Shown here in pieces: positions 1-6,593 of a DNA stretch of 9,527 nt. The stretch is taken from contig CAIWDQ010000588.1 of assembly GCA_903911455.1 (NCBI GenBank), positions 1 through 9,527 of the forward strand. Reading direction: 5' to 3'. Position numbers and translations under genes: made by a program. Within the stretch, counting starts at the first letter, position 1. The number at the start of each line of letters is the position of its first letter. Source of the DNA: an uncultured bacterium. Its GTDB lineage: Bacteria; Bacteroidota; Bacteroidia; Bacteroidales; JACABE01. A model generated the notes under the pieces. The model did no database searches. It saw nothing but the letters and a program-made list of their open reading frames with translations, and had not been told where the DNA came from.

Positions 1-104
1 TAAATTACTATCTTCTCAAACTCAAAATTTAGCTATTAATCCTACAATTATCATAACTTAAAAATAAATTTCTATAGTTTCTACATAAAATTAAATAAAA
101 TAAC

Positions 105-112
105 TAATTTTG
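105..112 (+). promoter_or_regulatory. Predicted gap promoter, -7 element
   Basis: TAATTTTG matches the Bacteroidota housekeeping -7 consensus TAnnTTTG. It would start transcription near position 119 and give a leader of about 70 nt before the gap ATG. The -33 region (about 77-82, GTTTCT) is only a weak match to the usual TTTG. No Shine-Dalgarno sequence precedes the ATG, as is usual in this phylum. This is a motif match only. Confidence 0.5.
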
Positions 113-189
113 CACTCAAATTAAGTACAGGATTTACAAATAATTTGTTCCTGACATCAAAAGATTTATAATTTAAACACATACATATT

Positions 190-1197
190 ATGGCAAAGAT
201 TAAAGTAGCTATCAATGGTTTCGGACGTATAGGTAGAATTACGTTCAGAGGTTTAATTCAAAAAGAAAATATTGAAGTTGTAGCATTAAACGACCTTACA
301 AATGCTAAAACTTTAGGACATTTACTTAAATATGATTCAATTCATGGTAGATTTCCTGGCGAAGTAATAGTTGACGAAGATTATTTAATCGTTAATGGTA
401 AAAGAATTAAAATTTATGCAGAAAGAGACCCTGCTAATCTTCCTTGGAAAGAACTTGGTGTAGATGTAGTAATCGAATCAACAGGTGTTTTCCGCAATAA
501 AGAAAAAATGGGAAAACATATTCAGGCTGGTGCCAAAAAAGTTATCCTTACAGTTCCTGCTGATAATGCTGACGACGTAGATGCAACTGTTGTTTTAGGT
601 GTTAACGATCATGTTTTAAGACCCGAAATGCAATTTATCTCAAATGCATCATGTACCACCAACTGTTTAGCACCTGTTGCTAAAGTTTTAAATGATAATT
701 TTGGCATCGTTAGAGGTTTAATGAATACAATTCACTCATATACCAATGATCAAATCATTCTTGACTCTCCTCACAGCGATTTAAGAAGAGCAAGAGCAGC
801 AGCTTTATCAATTATCCCAACTAAAACCGGTGCCGCTAAAGCTGTTGGTTTAGTTATCCCTGAATTAGCAGGCAAATTAGATGGTTTCTCAATGAGAGTT
901 CCAACTCCTGACGGTTCAGTTGTTGATTTAACTTGCGAATTGACAAAATCAGTTACTAAAGAAGAAATCAATGCTGCTATGAAAGCTGCTTCTTTAGGTG
1001 CAATGAAAGGTATTTTAGAGTATACCGATGAACCATTGGTAAGTATTGATATTGTTGGCAACAGCCATTCATCTATATTCGATTCAATGTTAACTCAGGT
1101 TATGGGTGGCAACTTTATTAAAGTTGTTTCTTGGTATGATAACGAATTCGGTTACTCAAGCCGTATTGTTGATCTAGCTGTAAGACTATCTCAATAA
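190..1197 (+). CDS. gap: Type I glyceraldehyde-3-phosphate dehydrogenase (phosphorylating)
   Basis: This cytosolic glycolytic enzyme oxidises glyceraldehyde 3-phosphate with NAD+ and phosphate to 1,3-bisphosphoglycerate, and works in reverse in gluconeogenesis. At 335 residues it has the normal family length. The N-terminal Rossmann fold shows NGFGRIGR at residues 9-16, and Asp35 (in ALNDLTN) sits where an acidic residue selects NAD+ over NADP+. The active-site motif NASCTTNCLAP places the catalytic Cys at 155, and the assisting His is His182 in TIHSYTND. The substrate loop DLRRARAAA and the C-terminal WYDNEFGYS motif are intact. The start is supported because the Rossmann motif begins at once after MAKIKVAI. 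The gene stands alone: no pgk or tpi lies nearby. It has its own promoter and ends in a strong hairpin, so it is probably monocistronic. I see no damage, and the identification is secure. Confidence 0.98.
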   Translation: MAKIKVAINGFGRIGRITFRGLIQKENIEVVALNDLTNAKTLGHLLKYDSIHGRFPGEVIVDEDYLIVNGKRIKIYAERDPANLPWKELGVDVVIESTGVFRNKEKMGKHIQAGAKKVILTVPADNADDVDATVVLGVNDHVLRPEMQFISNASCTTNCLAPVAKVLNDNFGIVRGLMNTIHSYTNDQIILDSPHSDLRRARAAALSIIPTKTGAAKAVGLVIPELAGKLDGFSMRVPTPDGSVVDLTCELTKSVTKEEINAAMKAASLGAMKGILEYTDEPLVSIDIVGNSHSSIFDSMLTQVMGGNFIKVVSWYDNEFGYSSRIVDLAVRLSQ

Positions 1198-1230
1198 AAA
1201 GTGCATTGAATACTTAGATTAGAAAAGAAT

Positions 1231-1271
1231 AAGAGCCGTTATCATTCATTTGATAACGGCTCTTTCTTTTT
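1231..1271 (+). terminator. Intrinsic terminator after gap, probably bidirectional
   Basis: A perfect 13-bp stem (AAGAGCCGTTATC at 1231-1243 pairing with 1252-1264) encloses an 8-nt loop and is followed by a T-rich tail, TCTTTTT (1265-1271). It starts 34 bp after the gap stop. On the minus strand the same stem is followed by ATTCTTTTCT, so it can also stop the convergent dipeptidase transcript, which ends at 1308. It is the only strong terminator candidate between the two genes. Confidence 0.88.
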
Positions 1272-1307
1272 GCTAAAAGTCTAATAGCCTAATTGCTAAA
1301 AGCCTCT

Positions 1308-3056
1308 TTATTTCTTTGGTTCTTCTATTACTTTTAGTTTATTCCCTGCGTCGTCAACGATCTTCTTTAAGAACCATTCTGGATAACCCGGCTGATCAGG
1401 GTGAGCTGCCTGTGTATATCCGTTCTTTAAGAATTTACCATCCTTTTCTTTCTTAACATTTCCATCAATATACTTAACCAATAAGAACTGACCGAGTTTT
1501 TTGAATCTCATAACAGTAAGATTAGCTTGAGTATTTGAATAGTTATTAATAATTTCAATAGCTTTATCAGGATTAGTTGTATAAGCAGCCATTGCTTCTT
1601 TATCAACATTTGGCACTTCAGTTATAAACTTTTCTTCCAGTTCTCTTTGTACTTTCTGAACATCTTTAATCATCATATTGTATCTTAAATAACAGAAGTT
1701 AGACACAAAATTGAAAGTCCAGAAAGCAGAAGTTTCAGAATATTCTATCATACTTCCATTACCTTCCCTATAAGGTTCAGGGATTTTAGTAATACCACAA
1801 TACATAGGCACATAAACAGTACTGTAACTATCGTCAACGCTAAACCAGAAGATACCACCGATTTTATCAGGCATATTAGGACGTGATTGAGCTACAAAAG
1901 AAAAGCCTGTTTGTTGTGTTGAAATAGCTCTTTCGTTAAGATATGATTTACCTTCAACTTTCCAGGTAAGTGGACGCCAGCGATAACCGCATTCGTAAGG
2001 ACCAGCACCAACATCTTTGGTCATATCAAAAGGAGTTCCTTCAAAATGATCTCTCATAAGGCTGATAACATGTTGTAAAGTTAGTTTATAATCAGGTTTG
2101 ATCCATAAAGGCATACGATTCTTAAGGTTCTCACCTTTTATATAATCAACATACTTACCCATATCTTTACTCACTTTATTGAAGCCTGACCAAACTCTTC
2201 CTTCGCAGAAACGTACACCTTCGAAGTCTGCTGGATTATAAACATCAGAGAAACTAAAATCTTTGTCTTCTCCAGTAAAGTAACCTTTGCTTCTGGCAAA
2301 AGTAACCACATCATAAGAATATACATTTTCAATACGAGGATCAAATATCTTACTTAAGTTCTTGCTTGAGATAGAGTTCTTCAATTTATCTTTTTCAAAT
2401 GGGAATGTAGTGATACGAGCATGATTTGCATGTCCAGAAATATATCCGTCAGGGATACGACGAGCAACCCAAACAGCTCCTTTATCATAAACTTTCTTTC
2501 CATCTTTACCAAAACTTGGAGAACCTTTACCAATGATCTCAAATATCCAAACTTCATTAACATCAGAGATAGAAATTGATTCACCTTCGCTTGCATAACC
2601 ATATTCAGCAACCAACTCAGCCATAACTTTGATAGCTTCACGAGCTGACTTTGAACGTTGCAATGCAATATACATCATACTACCATAATCAATAATAGCG
2701 GTTGTATCATATAATTCAAGTCTTCCACCATAAGTTGTTTCGCCAATAGCAACCTGATATTCGTTCATATTGCCAACAACAGAATAGGTATGACGTGCTT
2801 GTTTTATCTTTCCCATTGGCTTTCCAGTATCCCATTCAATTACATCCATCATGTAACCTTCAGGATAATCTTTGGCAGGACGAAAATACAATTCACCATA
2901 CAAGGTATGAGAATCTGCTGCATAGGTAATCATTGTTGAGCCATCCTGTGATGCTCCTTTGGTTACCAAAAAATTAGTACATGCATTAGTGTTAATGATA
3001 ACACCCAACATAAAGGCTAAAATGCCTGTGATAGTGATAATACGATATTTCTTCAT
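1308..3056 (-). CDS. Exported C69 family dipeptidase (PepD-like, Ntn hydrolase)
   Basis: Peptidase family C69 enzymes are N-terminal-nucleophile hydrolases related to lactobacillal dipeptidase A and cleave dipeptides or short peptides. The product has 582 residues. Residues 1-25 form a signal peptide: a basic MKKYR start, a hydrophobic core, and a TNA end. The next residues, CTNFLVTKGASQDGSTMI (26-43), match the family's N-terminal signature, in which a Cys-Thr pair is followed by an ASxDGS motif. Cys26 is therefore the expected nucleophile, exposed when the leader is removed. A second conserved block is GNMNEYQVAIGETT (95-108). Export suggests peptide scavenging in the periplasm or outside the cell. 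The stretch at 20-26 is a poor lipobox, so I favour a nucleophile over a lipidated Cys. The substrate cannot be read from sequence. It is probably monocistronic: its own promoter lies upstream, and the gene behind it ends 163 bp away. Confidence 0.92.
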   Translation of the reverse strand: MKKYRIITITGILAFMLGVIINTNACTNFLVTKGASQDGSTMITYAADSHTLYGELYFRPAKDYPEGYMMDVIEWDTGKPMGKIKQARHTYSVVGNMNEYQVAIGETTYGGRLELYDTTAIIDYGSMMYIALQRSKSAREAIKVMAELVAEYGYASEGESISISDVNEVWIFEIIGKGSPSFGKDGKKVYDKGAVWVARRIPDGYISGHANHARITTFPFEKDKLKNSISSKNLSKIFDPRIENVYSYDVVTFARSKGYFTGEDKDFSFSDVYNPADFEGVRFCEGRVWSGFNKVSKDMGKYVDYIKGENLKNRMPLWIKPDYKLTLQHVISLMRDHFEGTPFDMTKDVGAGPYECGYRWRPLTWKVEGKSYLNERAISTQQTGFSFVAQSRPNMPDKIGGIFWFSVDDSYSTVYVPMYCGITKIPEPYREGNGSMIEYSETSAFWTFNFVSNFCYLRYNMMIKDVQKVQRELEEKFITEVPNVDKEAMAAYTTNPDKAIEIINNYSNTQANLTVMRFKKLGQFLLVKYIDGNVKKEKDGKFLKNGYTQAAHPDQPGYPEWFLKKIVDDAGNKLKVIEEPKK

Positions 3057-3082
3057 AAATTATTCAATAATTATTTAAGCGA

Positions 3083-3090
3083 CAAATGTA
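3083..3090 (-). promoter_or_regulatory. Predicted dipeptidase promoter, -7 element
   Basis: On the minus strand this reads TACATTTG, matching TAnnTTTG, 26 bp before the dipeptidase ATG (3056). I find no good TTG-type -33 word at the usual distance, so support rests on the -7 word and its position. Confidence 0.4.
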
Positions 3091-3195
3091 GTTATAAGTC
3101 TTGAATTAAAGCCTATTTGTTTGTTAAAATTTAGGATTATTTTTAAATGCTGGTGATAATCAGTAGAGTTTATATATCGTCTTTCTCCCAATTAT

Positions 3196-3222
3196 TAATT
3201 ATTAATTCTTAATTTTTAATTA
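3196..3222 (-). other. AT-only inverted repeat at the end of the MORN-repeat gene
   Basis: Two 12-nt arms (3196-3207 and 3211-3222) can pair at 10 of 12 positions around a CTT loop. The right arm includes the stop codon of the MORN-repeat gene. The surrounding text is a run of TTAATTATTAATT-like words. Without G-C pairs the stem would be weak, so this is at best a poor terminator. It may simply be AT-rich spacer. Confidence 0.25.
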
Positions 3223-4725
3223 TTTTTCATCATCTGTGTCAATTAGTACATTATCATACCTTACCTCAACACCATCTTTATAATATACTCTTAAAAATAG
3301 GCTTCCATCATGATCATAATGCTTCCACTCACCTTCTCTTTTCCCCATTACATAAGTACCTTGCATTTTTATCTTCTCGTTTTCCCAGTAAAAGATATGT
3401 TTTCCATTAGGATTATCATCGATATAGCTTCCCTGAAACTTAATTTTCCTATCTTGATAATATTCTTTCCACAGTCCATCCCTCTTCCCATCAACGAATT
3501 TCCCCTCCTGTATATAATTATTAATCTGATAGTACCAGAAGCCTGTTTCCTGCCCTTCCAGATACTTGCCTTTCAAAATCACGTTTCCTTCTTCATCATA
3601 TTCAATATAAGAACCCTCTTCAAGCCCATCAACAAAGTTCTCAACAACTAATTTCTTCCCATTTTCGTAATACCATTTCCATTCGCCTTCGTAGTTGCCC
3701 TTTTCGTTATACAAACCTTCCTGTTCTATCTTTCCATTTCTGTGATAATATTTCCAATAACCCACCTTCTTCCCATCAACATATTTACCTTCGGCTTTTT
3801 TTGTGGTATCATTATAATATTCTTCCCATTCGCTCTGGCGGTTACCGTTATTGTCGACTATACCTTTGGCAACTACTTGTCCTTCTTTATAAATATAACA
3901 TTGAGATATTGTCCCATCCTTGTTGTATTCTTTACGCAATCCTTCGGGGACACCCTTATTGAAACTTTCAACTACTTTAACTTTTCCATTAGGGTAATAA
4001 TCAGTTTTTATTTCCAGTTTCCTTAATTCAGGTACATCTTTCTGCAACTCATCATTAATATATTTTTCGATGCTTATCAGATTCCCGTCAAGAGAATATT
4101 CCTTAAAGAAACCATACTTCTTATCGTTAACATAAGTACCTTCGAGTTTTAAATTACCATTGTCATAAAAGAACTTCCAGGCACCCTGCTTCAATCCGTT
4201 TTTATCTTTACGGTTTATATATTCCCTGCTCACAACCATGCCTTTCCTGTATTCAATCAACGAAATAATTGTACCATCTTCCAGATATTCTTTCGAGAGA
4301 CCCTGTTCTAATCCATTATCAAAATTAGTGGTACGTTGCAGCTTCCCACTCTGGTAAAAGGTTTTAGTAACGCCTTGTTTTATATCCGAAACATAGTTTT
4401 CTTCAATGGTTTCTTTATCGAAATAACTTTTTCTTATACCATTCTTTTTATCATTCTTATAATTAACTTCCATAGTAAGCTTTCCTGTTTCATTATAGAA
4501 CTTCCAAACACTGTCGAGTTCAAAGTTTTTACGGTTACCTTCGGATGTAAGTTTGCCTTTAGTATTATATGTTTTCCAATAGCCATCAGGTTTACCTTCT
4601 TTCATAATTCCCTCGCTCGACACTATACCATTCTCATAATAAAACTTAGTATAGCCGGTAGTATCCTGAGCATGTATGTTGAGGACAAGTAACATTAATA
4701 TGGTAAAGCTTATGAATGTTTTCAT
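3220..4725 (-). CDS. Exported MORN-variant repeat protein (YwqK-like)
   Basis: The 501-residue product is a signal peptide (1-19, ending IHA before QDTT) followed by about twenty degenerate repeats of roughly 20-25 residues running to near the C terminus. The recurring pattern is G-x-W-K-x-Y-Y-x-N-G-K-hydrophobic-x-x-E-G-x-Y-x-x-G-K; clear copies include GAWKFFYDNGNLKLEGTY (181-198), VGYWKYYHRNGKIEQEGLY (321-339) and GEWKWYYENGKKLVVENF (347-364). This is the MORN_2 variant repeat, a beta-hairpin solenoid. Databases often label such proteins 'YwqK family antitoxin', but no toxin partner is visible here and the protein is exported, so I would not adopt that role. No catalytic motif, T9SS sorting domain or lipobox is seen. 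A scaffold or binding role in the envelope is plausible but unproven. It has its own promoter upstream, next to the tandem repeat array. Confidence 0.88.
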   Translation of the reverse strand: MKTFISFTILMLLVLNIHAQDTTGYTKFYYENGIVSSEGIMKEGKPDGYWKTYNTKGKLTSEGNRKNFELDSVWKFYNETGKLTMEVNYKNDKKNGIRKSYFDKETIEENYVSDIKQGVTKTFYQSGKLQRTTNFDNGLEQGLSKEYLEDGTIISLIEYRKGMVVSREYINRKDKNGLKQGAWKFFYDNGNLKLEGTYVNDKKYGFFKEYSLDGNLISIEKYINDELQKDVPELRKLEIKTDYYPNGKVKVVESFNKGVPEGLRKEYNKDGTISQCYIYKEGQVVAKGIVDNNGNRQSEWEEYYNDTTKKAEGKYVDGKKVGYWKYYHRNGKIEQEGLYNEKGNYEGEWKWYYENGKKLVVENFVDGLEEGSYIEYDEEGNVILKGKYLEGQETGFWYYQINNYIQEGKFVDGKRDGLWKEYYQDRKIKFQGSYIDDNPNGKHIFYWENEKIKMQGTYVMGKREGEWKHYDHDGSLFLRVYYKDGVEVRYDNVLIDTDDEK

Positions 4726-4754
4726 TTATTTATTTGTTGAGCTAAGATTTTTTA

Positions 4755-4762
4755 CAAAAGTA
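4755..4762 (-). promoter_or_regulatory. Predicted promoter of the MORN-repeat gene, -7 element
   Basis: On the minus strand this reads TACTTTTG, matching TAnnTTTG, 29 bp before the ATG at 4725. A TTG (4780-4782) lies 17 nt further upstream as a candidate -33 element. This is one of the better-supported promoters in the window because both elements are present. Confidence 0.5.
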
Positions 4763-4780
4763 AGAAATTAATTTCAATTC

Positions 4781-4800
4781 AATCTTTATAACGTAAGATT
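4781..4800. promoter_or_regulatory. Dyad just upstream of the MORN-gene promoter
   Basis: AATCTT (4781-4786) and AAGATT (4795-4800) form 6-bp inverted arms around an 8-nt spacer. The dyad abuts and slightly overlaps the candidate -33 element, where an activator or repressor could bind. Short AT-rich dyads arise easily by chance in this base composition, so this is weak. Confidence 0.25.
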
Positions 4801-4885
4801 AATTAATAATGTATGATGGTTTATGATTTTCTTGTTTAAAATTATTCTTTTATCAAAGAAAAAAACATCTAACTAAAGTAAATAT

Positions 4886-5585
4886 ATCTTTAAGAGCGAG
4901 TGGTAACTTTTTTTAGACATTAATAAATGTTTCTAGACATCTTGAAACTTTCAACTATAGTTCAAACATGTTTGAAGACGTCTTGGAACTTTCAACTATA
5001 GTTGAAACGTGTTTGAAGACACTTTGAAACTTCCAAACATAATTTGAAACGTGTTTGAAGACATCTTGAAACTTTCAACTATAGTTCAAACATGTTTGAA
5101 GACACTTTGAAACTTCCAAACACAGTTCAAACGTGTTTGAATACACTTTGAAACTTCCAAACATAGTTCAAACGTGTTTGGAGGCACTTTGAAACTTTCA
5201 ACTAGCATCTAAACATTATTAAGAAGTAGTTTTAACTTTCTGCAGAGATTGATAAATATATATGGACGTCTTGGTAACTCCAGTTATAGTATTTTTTGAT
5301 ATATGGACACCTTGGTAACTCCAAACAGCATCTTTTTTGAAAAAGATGGTACTTGGTACTTTATTTTCATTATATTTTTTGAAAAAGATAGTACTTGGTA
5401 ACTCTAAACAGTATATTTTTTGAAAAAGATGGTACTTGGTAACTCCAAACAGTATATTTTTTAAAAAATATAGTACTTGGAGTTACCAAACAGTATATTT
5501 TTTGAAAATGGAGGTGTTTGAAACTTTCAACTATCATCTATACATTTTTTAGGATTGGATTTAAACTTCCAGGACGTTATGAAGT
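4886..5585. repeat. 41-bp tandem repeat array with eight-monomer higher-order structure
   Basis: Seventeen consecutive monomers fill most of the 928-bp gap between two minus-strand genes. A core word (AACTT, AACTC or a close variant) recurs at 4905, 4946, 4987, 5028, 5070, 5111, 5152, 5193, 5234, 5276, 5317, 5358, 5400, 5441, about 5482, 5522 and 5564, so every step is 40-42 bp. Monomers 2-8 (4927-5214) belong to a subfamily rich in TTTGAA and TTCAAAC. Monomers 10-15 carry CTTGGTAACTCCAAACAG and a T6 tract. Monomers 1, 9 and 17 resemble each other, as do 8 and 16, giving a period of eight monomers. The period is not a multiple of three, there are many stops, and no gene is present. The array lies between the terminator of the T9SS-protein gene and the promoter of the MORN-repeat gene. 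Function unknown. Confidence 0.93.
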
Positions 5586-5597
5586 AATAATTATTGC

Positions 5598-5630
5598 AAA
5601 AAAAAAGGGGAAGCTTTTGGCCTCCCCTTT
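5598..5630 (-). terminator. Intrinsic terminator of the T9SS-protein gene
   Basis: On the minus strand, AAAGGGGAGGC (5630-5620) pairs with GCTTCCCCTTT (5614-5604) around a 5-nt CAAAA loop, an 11-bp stem with one G-U pair, followed by an unbroken T run to 5598. It lies 24 bp beyond the stop codon at 5654. It should isolate this gene from the repeat array. Confidence 0.92.
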
Positions 5631-5653
5631 CTTATTATAGATATTAAATAGAT

Positions 5654-6463
5654 TTATTCAATAACGAATTTTTTAGATACCTTACCTTGTGCAGTTTCCA
5701 TCTGTAAGAAATAAACACCAGATTGAAGATTAGAAGTGTTAATCTTAATATTTTTAGCATCATATTGTTTTTCATAAACAACCTGACCTATCATATTAAC
5801 GATTTTAACTAAGTTAACGTTGCAACCTGCTTGAATATTTACAAAATCTTTAGCAGGAGTTGGATAAACATTTAAATAATTGTTTTCAGCAGCAACTTCA
5901 TTAATACCAATTGTATTGTTACTAACTTTAATATCATCAACAAAAACATAAAACTTATCAGTTGATTGTTGAACAAAAGCAACATGAATACTTTGACCAG
6001 CTAATGATTGTAATGAATAATACTTAGTTTTCCATACTGTATCTTCAGCAGTGTTATTGTAAGCAGTAACAGTGAAATCTGTTTTAGCAACACCTGCTGT
6101 AGAAATCTTTACAATTAAACCATCCAAGTAAGCTGGATCCTGAGACTTACATTTCCATGAAAGCATTAAATTAGAACCTACAGGAAGAATAATTGATGGA
6201 GTAATCATCCATCTATCAGCAGGAGCAACTGCAGCAAACCATGAAGTACTTGCAGCAACTTTATTAGCAGTGTCAGTAAATTGTGCTAATACATCCCATG
6301 CATCAGGAAATAAAGTTGAAATAGCTGTGTTAACAGTATTTGCATCATTAATTAATGTAAATGTAGATGGGATAACACCACCTTGGAAGTTTTCGAAAAA
6401 TACTTGAGAATAACTTAATTTCCCAATAAACAATACGATCAATAAAATGTAAAATTTTTTCAT
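5654..6463 (-). CDS. T9SS-exported protein with choice-of-anchor J-like domain
   Basis: The 269-residue product has three parts. Residues 1-19 are a signal peptide (MKKFYILL start, SYS end before QVFF). Residues 21-181 form one domain like the choice-of-anchor J / cleaved-adhesin beta-sandwich: an FFENFQGGVIPSTFTLINDA opening, a DRWMITPSI strand, a LSWKCKSQDP strand and the closing VFVDDIKV. Residues 198-269 are a type A T9SS sorting domain with NVYPTPAKDFVNIQ, NMIGQVVYEKQ, SGVYFLQMETAQGKVSKKFVIE-type strands (here split across 199-269). The protein should cross the inner membrane by Sec and the outer membrane by T9SS, then be released or anchored. No catalytic residues are apparent, so a binding or adhesive role is likelier than an enzyme. 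It is short for its class, with a single functional domain. It has its own promoter and terminator and appears monocistronic. Confidence 0.9.
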   Translation of the reverse strand: MKKFYILLIVLFIGKLSYSQVFFENFQGGVIPSTFTLINDANTVNTAISTLFPDAWDVLAQFTDTANKVAASTSWFAAVAPADRWMITPSIILPVGSNLMLSWKCKSQDPAYLDGLIVKISTAGVAKTDFTVTAYNNTAEDTVWKTKYYSLQSLAGQSIHVAFVQQSTDKFYVFVDDIKVSNNTIGINEVAAENNYLNVYPTPAKDFVNIQAGCNVNLVKIVNMIGQVVYEKQYDAKNIKINTSNLQSGVYFLQMETAQGKVSKKFVIE

Positions 6464-6504
6464 AAGAATTTTTTTTATGTAATTAATAATTGATTTTTAT
6501 GCGG

Positions 6505-6512
6505 CAAAATTA
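6505..6512 (-). promoter_or_regulatory. Predicted promoter of the T9SS-protein gene, -7 element
   Basis: On the minus strand this reads TAATTTTG, matching TAnnTTTG, with TTTG (6529-6532) 16 nt upstream as a -33 candidate. Both elements are present, and transcription would start about 35 nt before the ATG at 6463. The 130 bp between this gene and the aldehyde dehydrogenase stop show no strong terminator, so some read-through from upstream is possible. Confidence 0.52.
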
Positions 6513-6593
6513 AATATAATTATCATAACAAAGCATATAATTCTGAAATATTTTTAAGATCTCATTAAATACTTTTTAAAACACTTGTTTTTT

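Noticed and set aside
1..189. Partial gene at the left edge
   Set aside because: Stops are frequent in all frames and no protein-like segment is seen. It reads as AT-rich promoter DNA.
771..1061. 96-residue open frame opposite gap
   Set aside because: It is antisense to a fully conserved GAPDH region, with no independent support.
4336..4692. 118-residue hydrophobic open frame on the plus strand
   Set aside because: It is antisense to the MORN-repeat gene. Its Phe/Ile-rich content is the expected complement of Lys/Glu/Asn-rich repeats.
4886..5585. CRISPR array
   Set aside because: The whole 41-bp unit repeats, with no unique spacers between constant repeats. Monomers diverge along their full length, and no cas genes are nearby.
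4886..5585. Coding tandem repeat or degraded gene
   Set aside because: The period of 41 is not a multiple of three and stops occur in all frames on both strands, so no repeat protein can be read.
6544..6593. Terminator after the aldehyde dehydrogenase gene
   Set aside because: The best fold is AAAACA-AG-TGTTTT with a 2-nt loop and no G-C-rich stem, which is not enough to call.
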